The position numbers and the translations under genes are program-made. DNA of 64,000 bases. It comes from Lentisalinibacter salinarum (lineage in GTDB: Bacteria > Pseudomonadota > Gammaproteobacteria > Steroidobacterales > Woeseiaceae). Where the stretch lies: the NCBI RefSeq assembly GCF_040706555.1, contig NZ_JAPDRH010000002.1:1240001-1304000 (forward strand). The letters are read 5' to 3'. The notes beneath the pieces were generated by a model that was not told where the DNA came from, made no database searches, and saw only the letters and a list, made by a program, of their open reading frames with translations. Shown here piece after piece: positions 9,111 through 17,523 of the stretch (positions are counted from its first letter, which is position 1; every line of letters begins with the position of its first letter).

Positions 9111-9862
9111 GCGGCCCTCGCCGCGGCCACTACGCTGACCCGGGCGCAGCCGCCTGCCCTTAACAGGGCGGCGATCTCGCGCGTGGTCGCGCCGGTGGTG
9201 ACGACGTCGTCCACGATCACGGCGTGCCCGAAGTCCGCCGGGCGCCGCAGCCGGAAGGCGCCGGCCACGTTGCGGCGCCGCGCCCGGGCGCTCAGGGACG
9301 ACTGTTCCCGGGTGGGACGCATGCGGACCACCACGTCGTCGGCCAGGCGGCAGCCGAGGCTTCGGGCCAGCGGCCGTGCGATCTCCAGCGCCTGGTTGTA
9401 GCCCCTGGCGGCCAGCCGCCGACGGTGCAGCGGCACGGGGATCAGCACCGCCGCCGGGCCGGGCCTGGACGACGGGTCCGCCTCCAGCGCTGCGGCGACG
9501 AGCCCGGCGAGCAGCGGCCCGTGCCAGAGGCGGGCGTTGAACTTCAGCTCGGTGAGCAACCAGTCCGCCGGGAAGGCGTAATGCAGCGGCGCCAGCGTCA
9601 GGTCCATCGGCGGCGGGTGCCGCCGGCATGCGAGGCACAGGGTGCCCGCGCTCAACGGTTCGGCGCAACGGCGGCAGGCGCCGGCGATGCGGGGCAGATC
9701 GCCGTGACAGCCTGCGCAGAGATCCGTCGCGGCCCATCGTCCGCCGTGTCGGTCGCCGCCCCGGCAACAGACGGGCTCGCCGCACAGCGCGCAGCGCGGC
9801 GGGAACAGGAGACGCGCCAGGGAGTCGAGTGCGGCGCGGCAGCGTGTCATGGTGCAGGTCAT
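9095..9862 (-). CDS. ComF family phosphoribosyltransferase-like protein
   Basis: ComF-type protein, required for DNA uptake in naturally competent bacteria, with a type I phosphoribosyltransferase fold. The N-terminus carries a double zinc ribbon (CALCGEPVC, then CAGC, CRRC and CLACR). The C-terminus has IPVPLHRRRLAARGYNQA and the PRPP-binding loop VIVDDVVTTGAT. The start is set at ATG 9862; a second ATG at 9850 is equally possible, and longer in-frame starts would run across bioC. It is divergent from bioC and convergent with ubiA. In gammaproteobacteria this gene (gntX/comF) often sits near biotin genes. Confidence 0.85.
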   Translation of the reverse strand: MTCTMTRCRAALDSLARLLFPPRCALCGEPVCCRGGDRHGGRWAATDLCAGCHGDLPRIAGACRRCAEPLSAGTLCLACRRHPPPMDLTLAPLHYAFPADWLLTELKFNARLWHGPLLAGLVAAALEADPSSRPGPAAVLIPVPLHRRRLAARGYNQALEIARPLARSLGCRLADDVVVRMRPTREQSSLSARARRRNVAGAFRLRRPADFGHAVIVDDVVTTGATTREIAALLRAGGCARVSVVAAARAAQRNR

Positions 9863-9959
9863 GGCGCTCGTCACGGCCGGAGCTTGCGGGCCCGTGGCCA
9901 CGGCTGCAGCCGGGTTTTCTGCCGGTAGCCGCCGGTTTTGCCGTAAGCTTCCCGGGCTC

Positions 9960-10841
9960 ATGCGCACGCCCGACCGACCAGCCGCCCCCGCGCTTCGCCG
10001 ACGGGAGATACGCCGCCGCACAGAAGCCAGCGTGGCCGGGGCGGACGACTTCCTGTCGGCCCGTACCCGTGAGGAACTGCTCTCCCGCCTGAACCTCACC
10101 GCCATCCGCCCGCGGCGGGTGCTGGACGCCGGCGCGGCCACCGGCCGTGCGTCGGCGGAACTCGCGCGCCGCTATCGTGGCTGCCGCATAGTCTCGCTGG
10201 ACCTCTCGCCGGCCCGGCTCACCGCGGCCCGAAGGAGCCACGGCCGCTTCGCCCGCCGCGACGAGGTGGCCGGCGATGCCGCCTGTCTGCCCTTCCGCGA
10301 CCGGGTCTTCGACATGGTGTTCGCCAACCTCCTGCTGCCCTGGTTCGCCGATCCGGCGCCGGTGGTGGCGGAGACCGCCCGGGTGCTGCGTCCGGAGGGT
10401 CTGCTGACCTTCGCCAGCCTGGGTCCGGACAGCTTCCGGGAGCTGCGCGAAGCCTGGCGGGCGGTGGACGAGGGCGAACACGTGCTGGCGTTCCCGGACA
10501 TGCACGACCTCGGCGACGCGCTGGTGCGCGCCGGCCTGCGCGACCCTGTGCTGGACGTCGAGCATCTCACCGTGACCTACGCGGAGCCTGCAGCGCTGTG
10601 GCGGGACCTGACCGCGGCGGGCGCCCGCAACACGCTGGCCGGCCGCAGCCGCGGGCTGGCGACGCCCGCACGCTTCCGCCGCCTCGCGGACGCCTGGGGA
10701 CGAAAGCGGCGGGAGGACGGCCGCCTGCCGCTGACGCTCGAACTCGTCTACGGCCATTGCTGGGGCGGCAGCGGACTGCCGGGGGCCGATGCCGACGGTG
10801 CGGTGCGCATCAGCCCGCAACAGATAATGAGACGCACGTGA
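9960..10841 (+). CDS. bioC: Malonyl-ACP O-methyltransferase BioC
   Basis: SAM-dependent methyltransferase that caps malonyl-ACP so that the fatty acid pathway can make the pimeloyl moiety of biotin. The Rossmann motif is VLDAGAATGRAS, followed by LDLSPARL, FANLLLPWF and the strongly BioC-like LGPDSFRELREAW, then DMHDLGDALVRAGL and ELVYGHCWG. The 293-aa length fits. The ATG at 9960 is chosen because the next upstream in-frame start (9849) overlaps comF. No other bio genes are in the window, so the assignment rests on sequence features. Confidence 0.85.
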   Translation: MRTPDRPAAPALRRREIRRRTEASVAGADDFLSARTREELLSRLNLTAIRPRRVLDAGAATGRASAELARRYRGCRIVSLDLSPARLTAARRSHGRFARRDEVAGDAACLPFRDRVFDMVFANLLLPWFADPAPVVAETARVLRPEGLLTFASLGPDSFRELREAWRAVDEGEHVLAFPDMHDLGDALVRAGLRDPVLDVEHLTVTYAEPAALWRDLTAAGARNTLAGRSRGLATPARFRRLADAWGRKRREDGRLPLTLELVYGHCWGGSGLPGADADGAVRISPQQIMRRT

Positions 10842-10982
10842 GACGTCATGACCCCGTCTCTTGCACGCCGGACGGGCGCCCCGATAATCGAAACAAGAGG
10901 GAAGTTCGGGGAGGTCGGCGATCGCTTGCCGCAATTCCCTGATTTATCAACATTAATTCGACATGGAAAGCCACTTGCGCAG

Positions 10983-11011
10983 TTGCACCCGGAAAGCCGT
11001 TTCTTTAGACT
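10983..11011 (+). promoter_or_regulatory. Candidate sigma-70 promoter of the cytochrome oxidase locus
   Basis: TTGCAC at 10983-10988 and TAGACT at 11006-11011 are separated by exactly 17 bases, five and four matches to consensus. It lies in a 250-base gap between bioC and the first cox-locus gene, about 80 bases before the proposed TTG start at 11092. Confidence 0.45.
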
Positions 11012-11091
11012 CGCCAGTCCGCGGTCCGGCGGGTCCGGACCGATGTACCGGGAACCAGGGAATTTCAGGATCAGCCGCAGGATCTGTTCAG

Positions 11092-11586
11092 TTGCACCGC
11101 TTCGAACTGAAGCCGAACTGTTCTCTGGATTCCCGCACGGCAACGCTCTTTTTCGTCTCGATCCTGGTGGTCTCCATGACGGTCGCCGGCGGATTCGCGG
11201 CGATGGGTTACTGGCCGGTGCTGCCGATGGCCGGGCTGGAGCTTTCCGCCCTCGGCGCGGCGCTCTGGCTGAGCATGAAGCGCGGACGCGACCGTGATCT
11301 GATCGATGTCGGGCCGGACGAGGTCGTCGTCAGCCGCCTGCGGGGCCGGGAACGGCGTGACCAGCGCTTCCTGCGCGCGTGGACGCGGGTGCGCTATGCC
11401 GCAGGCCGCAGCGCCGGGGCGCCCGGCCGGCTCGAGATCGGCGCCCACGGGCGGTGGTGCGCGGTCGGGGAATTCCTGACCGACGCCGAGCGCAGGGGGC
11501 TCGGCGACCGACTGAACAGACTACTGGCGGAGCCGGCCTTGTCGGCAACGGACGACCGAGGGACGCTGCGGGCACCGCACGCGTGA
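11092..11586 (+). CDS. DUF2244 domain membrane protein
   Basis: Member of the DUF2244 family, small membrane proteins commonly encoded beside cytochrome oxidase genes; the biochemical role is unknown. The conserved core FELKPNCSLD is followed by two hydrophobic helices (about residues 18-38 and 43-62) and a soluble tail with RRDQRFLRAWTRVRY. A TTG start at 11092 with AGGA nine bases upstream gives 164 aa and places the domain at the N-terminus. An ATG at 10963 would add 43 residues that look non-coding and would lie upstream of the candidate promoter. It is the first gene of the cox locus, 42 bases before coxB. Confidence 0.75.
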   Translation: MHRFELKPNCSLDSRTATLFFVSILVVSMTVAGGFAAMGYWPVLPMAGLELSALGAALWLSMKRGRDRDLIDVGPDEVVVSRLRGRERRDQRFLRAWTRVRYAAGRSAGAPGRLEIGAHGRWCAVGEFLTDAERRGLGDRLNRLLAEPALSATDDRGTLRAPHA

Positions 11587-11599
11587 CAGGACGAACACA

Positions 11600-11613
11600 C
11601 CGGCCGCGGCCGG
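11600..11613. other. GC palindrome before coxB
   Basis: CCGGCCGCGGCCGG is a perfect 14-base palindrome between the DUF2244 gene and coxB. It can form a short CCGGC/GCCGG hairpin. No T-run follows. A role in mRNA processing or stability is possible but unproven. Confidence 0.25.
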
Positions 11614-11628
11614 CAGGATAACAGACCG

Positions 11629-12450
11629 ATGATGCGAAAAATCTCCCTCTTCTTGCTGACCCTGTCCGCTTCGGCGACGGCGCTGGCCGAGTCGAAGATC
11701 AACATGCCCCAGGGCGTCACGGAGGTCAGCCGCGACATCTACAGCCTGCACATGCTGATCTTCCTGGTCTGCTGCGCCATCGCGGTCTTCGTGTTCGGCT
11801 GGATGATCATCGCGCTGGTCCTGCACCGGAAGTCCCGGGGCGTCGAACCGGCGAAGTTTTCCCACTCCACGAAGGCGGAGATCATCTGGACGATCATCCC
11901 CATCGGCATCCTGATCGGCATGGCCATCCCGTCGGCCGAGACGCTGGTGAAGATCGAGGACAGCCGCAACCCGGACATCACGGTGAAGGTCACCGGCTAC
12001 CAGTGGAAGTGGCACTACGAGTACCTGGACGAAGGCGTGGAGTTCTATTCGAACCTCGCGCGCTCGAGCAACGAGGCGCGGCGCCTCGGCTCCGGCATCG
12101 ACGTGAATACGGTGCCGAACTACCTGCTCGAGGTGGACAATCCCATGGTGGTGCCGGTCGGCGCCAAGGTGCGGCTGCTGATCACCTCCAACGACGTCAT
12201 CCACGCCTGGTGGATGAAGGACTTCGGCATCAAGAAGGACGCCATCCCGGGCTTCATCAACGAGGCCTGGTTCCGGGCGGAGGAGCCCGGCGTGTACCGC
12301 GGCCAGTGCGCCGAACTCTGCGGCAAGGATCACGGCTTCATGCCGATCGTCGTGGAGGTGCTCGACCAGGCCGAGTACGAGGGCTGGGTCGCCGCCCGCC
12401 AGGAAGAGCAGGGCGTGACCCCGAAGCTGGCCGCGGCGGCGGCCGAGTGA
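11629..12450 (+). CDS. coxB: Cytochrome c oxidase subunit II
   Basis: Subunit II of an aa3-type oxidase, which receives electrons from cytochrome c through the binuclear CuA centre. It has an N-terminal signal-like helix, two transmembrane helices (about residues 40-65 and 85-105), the aromatic GYQWKWHYEY segment and a periplasmic cupredoxin domain. The CuA ligands are complete in GQCAELCGKDHGFM, with His in NDVIHAWW. No C-terminal cytochrome c domain is present, so this is not a caa3 enzyme. At 273 aa its length is normal. Two ATG codons (11629, 11632) are possible starts. Confidence 0.96.
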   Translation: MMRKISLFLLTLSASATALAESKINMPQGVTEVSRDIYSLHMLIFLVCCAIAVFVFGWMIIALVLHRKSRGVEPAKFSHSTKAEIIWTIIPIGILIGMAIPSAETLVKIEDSRNPDITVKVTGYQWKWHYEYLDEGVEFYSNLARSSNEARRLGSGIDVNTVPNYLLEVDNPMVVPVGAKVRLLITSNDVIHAWWMKDFGIKKDAIPGFINEAWFRAEEPGVYRGQCAELCGKDHGFMPIVVEVLDQAEYEGWVAARQEEQGVTPKLAAAAAE

Positions 12451-12492
12451 CCGCGGCCATCGGCGCCGGCAGCAGGACAGACAGGAACGAGC

Positions 12493-12517
12493 GCCGGGGC
12501 CCGAGCGGAGCCCCGGC
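12493..12517 (+). other. Strong hairpin in the coxB-coxA intercistronic gap
   Basis: GCCGGGGC at 12493-12500 pairs perfectly with GCCCCGGC at 12510-12517 across a nine-base loop. It lies 22 bases before the coxA start and has no T-run. It could act in differential mRNA processing or stability within the cox operon. Confidence 0.4.
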
Positions 12518-12538
12518 AGGAAACCAGGAGCCATCCGT

Positions 12539-14125
12539 ATGAGCAGTGCAACCGACGCGCTACACCACGACGACCACCATCACGGCCCGGAGATGACCGG
12601 CATCCGGCGGTGGCTGTTCACCACGAACCACAAGGACATCGGCACGATGTACCTGGTGTTCAGCCTGCTCATGTTCTTCGTGGGCGGCGCCATGGCGCTC
12701 GTCGTCCGGGCGGAGCTGGGCCAGCCGGGTCTGCAGTTCGTCAACCCGGGCTTCTACAACCAGATGGTCACGATGCACGCGCTGATCATGATCTTCGGCG
12801 CGGTGATGCCGGCCTTCGTCGGCCTGGCCAACTGGATGATCCCCATGATGGTCGGCGCGCCCGACATGGCGCTGCCGCGCATGAACAACTGGTCGTTCTG
12901 GATCCTGCCGGCGGCCTTCCTGATCCTGCTCTCCACGCTGTTCGTGCCGGGCGGCGCGCCGGCCAGCGGCTGGACCATGTACCCGCCGCTCGTGCTGCAG
13001 ACCGGCGATGCGTTCCCGCTGCTGATCTTCTCGGTCCACCTGATGGGCATCTCCTCCATCATGGGCGCGATCAACATCATCGTGACCATCATGAACATGC
13101 GCGCACCCGGCATGACGCTGCTGAAGATGCCCATGTTCGTCTGGTCCTGGCTGATCACCGCTTACCTTCTGATCGCCGTGATGCCGGTACTCGCCGGCGC
13201 CGTCACGATGCTGCTGACCGATCAGTTCTTCGGCACCAGCTTCTTCCGTGCGGCCGGCGGCGGCGACCCGGTGATGTTCCAGCACATCTTCTGGTTCTTC
13301 GGTCATCCCGAGGTGTACATCATGATCCTGCCGGCCTTCGGCATCATCTCGGAGATCATCCCGACGTTCTCGCGGAAACCGCTGTTCGGCTACGACTCCA
13401 TGGTCTATGCCACGGCCAGTATCGCGTTTCTGTCCTTCATCGTCTGGGCACATCACATGTTCACCGTCGGCATGCCGCTCACCGGGCAGCTGTTCTTCAT
13501 GTTCTCGACGATGCTGATCGCGGTGCCGACGGGCGTGAAGATTTTCAACTGGACGTCGACGATGTGGCGGGGCTCGATGACCTTCGAAACGCCGATGCTG
13601 TTCGCCATCGCCTTTCTGTTCCTGTTCACCATCGGCGGCTTCTCGGGTCTGATGCTCGCCATCGTGCCGGCGGACTTCCAGTACCACGACTCCTACTTCG
13701 TGGTGGCGCATTTCCACTACGTGCTGGTGCCGGGCGCCATCTTCGCCATCATGGCGGCGGCCTACTACTGGCTGCCGAAGTGGACCGGGCACATGTACAA
13801 CGAGACGCTGGGCAAGTGGCACTTCTGGCTCACGACCATCTTCGTGAACATGACCTTCTTCCCGATGCACTTCGTGGGCCTGGCCGGCATGCCGCGACGC
13901 ATCCCCGACTACGCCACCCAGTTCGCCGATTTCAACCTGCTGGCGACGGTCGGGGCCTTCGGGTTCGGCCTCTCCCAGCTGCTGTTCGTCTGGATCGTCG
14001 TCTCCTGTGTGCGGGGCGGCAAGCCGGCCACGGCGGAGGTGTGGGACAATCCCAAGGGCCTGGAGTGGACCGTGCCCTCGCCGGCGCCGTATCACACCTT
14101 CGATCAGGCGCCGGAGGTCAAGTAA
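12539..14125 (+). CDS. coxA: Cytochrome c oxidase subunit I
   Basis: Catalytic subunit of the aa3-type haem-copper oxidase, reducing O2 to water and pumping protons. Twelve transmembrane segments are expected and seen as long hydrophobic stretches. Key residues are visible: low-spin haem ligand in VTMHALIM, CuB and cross-link region FGHPEVY with the D-pathway Glu, WAHHMF, K-pathway Lys in VPTGVKIF, D-pathway entry GAPDMALPRMNN, and HFHYVL near the C-terminal haem ligands. These mark an A1-type enzyme. The 528-aa length is normal. The N-terminus is His-rich (HHDDHHHG), which is common. Confidence 0.97.
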   Translation: MSSATDALHHDDHHHGPEMTGIRRWLFTTNHKDIGTMYLVFSLLMFFVGGAMALVVRAELGQPGLQFVNPGFYNQMVTMHALIMIFGAVMPAFVGLANWMIPMMVGAPDMALPRMNNWSFWILPAAFLILLSTLFVPGGAPASGWTMYPPLVLQTGDAFPLLIFSVHLMGISSIMGAINIIVTIMNMRAPGMTLLKMPMFVWSWLITAYLLIAVMPVLAGAVTMLLTDQFFGTSFFRAAGGGDPVMFQHIFWFFGHPEVYIMILPAFGIISEIIPTFSRKPLFGYDSMVYATASIAFLSFIVWAHHMFTVGMPLTGQLFFMFSTMLIAVPTGVKIFNWTSTMWRGSMTFETPMLFAIAFLFLFTIGGFSGLMLAIVPADFQYHDSYFVVAHFHYVLVPGAIFAIMAAAYYWLPKWTGHMYNETLGKWHFWLTTIFVNMTFFPMHFVGLAGMPRRIPDYATQFADFNLLATVGAFGFGLSQLLFVWIVVSCVRGGKPATAEVWDNPKGLEWTVPSPAPYHTFDQAPEVK

Positions 14126-14131
14126 GCGCTC

Positions 14132-14260
14132 GTGGATGAACGCAAGCCGGAACAGCGCCGCAAGGCACTACGCAACGCCATCATCCTGGCGGTGGTGGCG
14201 GTGGGGTTCTACGCCGGCTTCATATTCGTCGAGTATCTGCGCAGCCAGGGAGGCAGCTAG
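14132..14260 (+). CDS. Small single-pass cytochrome oxidase assembly-type membrane peptide
   Basis: A 42-residue ORF fills the gap between coxA and ctaG. It starts at GTG 14132 and ends three bases before the ctaG start. The product has a charged N-terminus (VDERKPEQRRKALRN) followed by one hydrophobic helix (AIILAVVAVGFYAGFIFVEY) and a short polar tail. This is the position and shape of the small oxidase assembly proteins found between coxA and ctaG in other proteobacteria. The start lacks a strong Shine-Dalgarno. Function is inferred only from place and architecture. Confidence 0.7.
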   Translation: MDERKPEQRRKALRNAIILAVVAVGFYAGFIFVEYLRSQGGS

Positions 14261-14263
14261 CCC

Positions 14264-14827
14264 GTGACGGAAGACAGCGGCAAACAGAACCACAAACAGA
14301 GCCACAAGGGGCTGTCCTGGCAGCTCCTGGTGATGACCATCGCCATGTTCGGCTTCGGCTTCGCGCTGGTGCCGCTGTACGACGTGTTCTGCGAGATCAC
14401 CGGTCTCGGCGGCCGCACGAACGCGGAGGCCGTGACGGTCACCGAGCAGCCGGACGAGAACCGCCTCATCACGGTGGAGTTCGTCGCCACGGTCAACCAG
14501 CAGGGGCCGTGGGAGTTCGAGCCGACCGTCACGAAGATGCAGGTGCACCCGGGCAAGCTCTACGACACCACGTTCTTCGCGAAGAACCTGCAGGACCACG
14601 GCACCGTCGGCCGGGCCGTGCCCAGCGTGTCGCCGCCGGTGGCGGCGCGGCATTTCACGAAGACGGAGTGCTTCTGCTTTACCAATCAGCCCTTCGAGGC
14701 TCACCAGGGCAGGGACATGCCGGTGCGTTTCATCGTCGACCGGGCGCTGCCCGACCACATCGACACGGTGACGCTTTCCTATACTTTCTTCGACACCGAA
14801 CAGCAGGTGGCTGCGGCGGACGACTGA
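14264..14827 (+). CDS. ctaG: Cytochrome c oxidase assembly protein CtaG/Cox11
   Basis: Delivers copper to the CuB site of subunit I. It has one N-terminal membrane anchor (LLVMTIAMFGFGFALVPLYDV) and a periplasmic immunoglobulin-like domain. The copper-binding motif is CFCF in KTECFCFTNQPF, and a third conserved Cys is at YDVFCEITG. At 187 aa it matches the family. It starts at GTG 14264 behind an AGGGAGG site located in the end of the small upstream peptide gene. Confidence 0.95.
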   Translation: MTEDSGKQNHKQSHKGLSWQLLVMTIAMFGFGFALVPLYDVFCEITGLGGRTNAEAVTVTEQPDENRLITVEFVATVNQQGPWEFEPTVTKMQVHPGKLYDTTFFAKNLQDHGTVGRAVPSVSPPVAARHFTKTECFCFTNQPFEAHQGRDMPVRFIVDRALPDHIDTVTLSYTFFDTEQQVAAADD

Positions 14828-14885
14828 CCGTCAACCGCAACCCGGCTCATAACAAGACAGCCAGTCAAGACAGCGGGACATCTCC

Positions 14886-15752
14886 ATGGCACAGACCAAA
14901 GACAGTTATTACGTACCCCACGGCAGCCACTGGCCCGTGGTGGGCTCCGTCGGCCTCTTCCTCCTCATGGTCGGGGTCTCGATGTGGCTGAACGGCTCGG
15001 ACATCGGCAGCTGGATCATGTTCGCCGGCATCGCGGTCATCGTCGTGATGCTGTTCGGCTGGTTCGGCGACGTCATCGACGAGAGCGAGGGCGGCGTCTA
15101 CAACGCGCAGGTGGACAAGTCGTTCCGCATGGGGATGATGTGGTTCATCTTCTCGGAAGTGATGTTCTTCGCCGCCTTCTTCGGCGCCCTGTTCTACGCC
15201 CGCTCCTTCGTGCTGCCCTGGCTGGACGGCGAGGGCAACAACTTCTTCACGAACCTGCTGCTGTGGCCCGGCTTCGAGGACACGTGGCCCACCAACGGAC
15301 CTGCCGACATCGGCGGCGAGTTCCAGAAGATGGGCGCCCTGGGCCTGCCCCTGATCAATACCGCCATCCTGCTCACCTCGAGCGTGACCGTGACCATCGC
15401 CCACCACGCCATCCGCGAGGGCAACCGCGGCATGACCGCCCTGTTCCTGGCGCTGACGTTCCTGCTCGGCTACGTGTTCGTCGGGCTGCAGGCCTACGAG
15501 TACGTGCACGCCTATCAGGATCTGAACCTGACCCTCGAGTCGGGCATCTACGGTTCGACGTTCTTCATGCTCACGGGCTTCCACGGCATGCACGTCACCA
15601 TCGGCGCGATCATGCTGACCGTGATCTTCCTGCGGGTGATACGGGGTCACTTCACGGCCAAGCACCACTTCGCCTTCGAGGCGACCGCGTGGTACTGGCA
15701 CTTCGTGGACGTGGTCTGGCTGGGCCTCTACATCTTCGTCTATTGGCTGTAG
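14886..15752 (+). CDS. coxC: Cytochrome c oxidase subunit III
   Basis: Membrane subunit III of the aa3 oxidase, which stabilises the proton-pumping core. The 288-aa protein has seven hydrophobic helices and the family segments MMWFIFSEVMFFAAFFGALF, GFHGMHVTIG and FEATAWYWHFVDVVWLGLYI. The N-terminus YYVPHGSHWPV is characteristic of the bacterial long form. It follows ctaG after 58 bases with no obvious terminator between. Confidence 0.96.
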   Translation: MAQTKDSYYVPHGSHWPVVGSVGLFLLMVGVSMWLNGSDIGSWIMFAGIAVIVVMLFGWFGDVIDESEGGVYNAQVDKSFRMGMMWFIFSEVMFFAAFFGALFYARSFVLPWLDGEGNNFFTNLLLWPGFEDTWPTNGPADIGGEFQKMGALGLPLINTAILLTSSVTVTIAHHAIREGNRGMTALFLALTFLLGYVFVGLQAYEYVHAYQDLNLTLESGIYGSTFFMLTGFHGMHVTIGAIMLTVIFLRVIRGHFTAKHHFAFEATAWYWHFVDVVWLGLYIFVYWL

Positions 15753-15806
15753 CCGGCATGGGCCGGCGACTGTAACCGGCATTGGCCGGGAGCCGGCCGG
15801 CGTCGA
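15753..15806. other. Inverted-repeat-rich gap between coxC and a convergent gene
   Basis: The gap holds two related stretches, CCGGCATGGGCCGG and CCGGCATTGGCCGG, followed by GAGCCGGCCGGC. GCCGGC arms can form short hairpins on both strands, which would suit a bidirectional transcription stop between convergent genes. No T-run is seen. Confidence 0.25.
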
Positions 15807-16001
15807 TCAGGCGTTGGGCGAGATCCAGCCGTTGAGCCCGGCGACGATGAGGAAGATGAAGAGAGCCACGGACAGGCCGATGCGCCAGGTGAGCGCCTTC
15901 ACCAGACGGCCGGAGCCGTCCTTGTCGCTGACCAGGTAGAAGAGCCCGGAGCCGAGGCTCGCGATGATCCCGCCGAGGATCAGGATGACGAGGAGTTTCA
16001 T
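15807..16001 (-). CDS. DUF2909 twin-transmembrane protein
   Basis: A 64-residue protein of two hydrophobic helices joined by a short charged loop (VSDKDGSGRLVKALTWRIG), the DUF2909 pattern. Genes of this family are very often found beside cytochrome oxidase genes, as here, but the function is not established. It is on the opposite strand, between coxC and the SURF1 gene. Only the twin-helix architecture and location support an oxidase-related role. Confidence 0.8.
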   Translation of the reverse strand: MKLLVILILGGIIASLGSGLFYLVSDKDGSGRLVKALTWRIGLSVALFIFLIVAGLNGWISPNA

Positions 16002-16129
16002 AGCTTCGATATGTGGGCTGTCGCCGGACCCTCAAGTATAGCGGTCCGGCCGCGAGGCCGCCCGCCGGTCAGGCGATGTCGAGGAATACGGCGGAACGCC
16101 GGAGGCGCGGGCGTGTCCATGGACAGGCG

Positions 16130-16873
16130 ATGAACCACGTCAATGACACGCGCAGGGAATTCCGGCCGGCTCTGGTGCCCACCCTGCTGACGGTGGCGCT
16201 GATGCCGGTGCTGATCGGACTCGGCGTCTGGCAGCTCTCGCGCTACGAATACAAAACGGAACTGGAGCAGGCCTATGCGGCCTCCGGCGCCGAGCCCGCG
16301 GCCGCCGACGCGGTGACCGGAGACGACCGGTACCGCTTCCGGCCGGTGACCGCTCAGGGCCGCTACGATAGCGAGCGCCAGTTCCTGGTCGACAACATGG
16401 TGAGCAGTGGCCGCAACGGGTTCTTCGTGATCACGCCCTTGCGGCTCGAGAGCGGCGGCCTGCTGCTCGTGAACCGGGGCTGGATCGCCCAGGACGCCCG
16501 CCGCCGGCCAGCCGACGACATCGCGGTGAGCGAGGAGACGCGGCGGATCGAGGGCCGGGTCGGCCGCCTGCCCGTCGCGGGTCTAGACCTCGGCGGGGGC
16601 GACGGTGCCGCCGCGGACTGGCCGTCGGTGCGGCAGTTCCCGGACATCCCGGAGCTGTCCGCGGCGCTGGCGGAACCGGTGGCGCCCTGGGTGCTGCTGC
16701 TCTCGCCGGAGTCCGCCGACGGATTCCGGCGGCAGTGGGAGCCGGGCGGAATGCCTGCGACCCGGCACCTCGGTTACGCGGTGCAGTGGTTCGCGCTGGC
16801 AGCGGCGCTGGCGGTGATCTACGTGGTGGTCAACGTCAGGCAGCGGCCGCGGGCCGCGAGTGACAACGAGTAG
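16130..16873 (+). CDS. SURF1 family cytochrome oxidase biogenesis protein
   Basis: SURF1 proteins help insert haem a into subunit I. This 247-aa protein has the family layout of one transmembrane helix at each end (about residues 17-36 and 219-238) flanking a periplasmic domain. Signature pieces are IGLGVWQLSRYEYK, FLVDNMVSSGRNGFFVITPL, LLVNRGWI and HLGYAVQWFALA. The ATG at 16130 is chosen because the family starts just before the first helix; the longer in-frame start at 16013 adds 39 unconserved residues. It begins the second cox sub-cluster after the DUF2909 gene. Confidence 0.9.
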   Translation: MNHVNDTRREFRPALVPTLLTVALMPVLIGLGVWQLSRYEYKTELEQAYAASGAEPAAADAVTGDDRYRFRPVTAQGRYDSERQFLVDNMVSSGRNGFFVITPLRLESGGLLLVNRGWIAQDARRRPADDIAVSEETRRIEGRVGRLPVAGLDLGGGDGAAADWPSVRQFPDIPELSAALAEPVAPWVLLLSPESADGFRRQWEPGGMPATRHLGYAVQWFALAAALAVIYVVVNVRQRPRAASDNE

Positions 16874-16906
16874 CTGGGCCGCCGGCCCGGGCGAGACGAC
16901 GGACGA

Positions 16907-17491
16907 ATGAAGGAACAGAATCAGAGGCGACGAGGCCGCCTGCAATTCATCCTGCTGGCGGTGATCTTTCTGGGGCCGCTGGCTCTGGCGATGTACCTGT
17001 ATTACGGCGTGGATGACTGGAGTCCGCCGGGCCAGACCAACCACGGCACGCTGATCGAGCCCGTGGTGGTACTGCCCGAGGTCCCCATCGAGACGCTGGC
17101 GGGCGAGAGTATCTCGCCGGATGGATGGCGCCATCACTGGACGATGCTCTACGTGAACCCGGAGCCCTGCGGCGAGACCTGCCGGCAGGAGATCGTCAAG
17201 ATCCGGCAGATCCGGCTGGCGCTGGGTGCGGAGGCCGACCGGGTGGAGCGGCTCTACCTCGCCGGCGAAGAGCCGCCGGCAGCGGACTGGCTGGAGCGCA
17301 CCCAGGCCGGCCTGGTCAGCGCCAGGCTGGACGACAACCCGGCGCTGGCCGACGCGCTGCCGTCCCGGGACGCGGCGATCTATTTCATCGACCCGCTCGG
17401 CAACCTGATGATGCGCTTCTCCACCCAGGCGGACCCGGAAGACATCAAGGACGACCTGAAGAAGCTGCTGAAGATCTCGCGGATCGGATGA
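16907..17491 (+). CDS. SCO1/SenC-like membrane-anchored thioredoxin-fold protein
   Basis: A 194-aa protein with one N-terminal membrane helix (FILLAVIFLGPLALAMYLYY) and a periplasmic thioredoxin-like domain. It has a CxxxC pair in NPEPCGETCRQE, the arrangement used by SCO proteins for copper and thiol handling at the CuA site. A conserved His is not obvious near the C-terminus, so copper binding is less certain than the fold. It lies between SURF1 and ctaA, where such proteins are common in gammaproteobacterial cox operons. Confidence 0.8.
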   Translation: MKEQNQRRRGRLQFILLAVIFLGPLALAMYLYYGVDDWSPPGQTNHGTLIEPVVVLPEVPIETLAGESISPDGWRHHWTMLYVNPEPCGETCRQEIVKIRQIRLALGAEADRVERLYLAGEEPPAADWLERTQAGLVSARLDDNPALADALPSRDAAIYFIDPLGNLMMRFSTQADPEDIKDDLKKLLKISRIG

Positions 17492-17523
17492 ACCCCGGAA
17501 TACCGGATCGAAGGGACAGGACC

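Noticed and set aside
10963..11091. Upstream ATG extension of the DUF2244 gene
   Set aside because: The extra 43 residues do not look like protein-coding family sequence and would place the start upstream of the best promoter.
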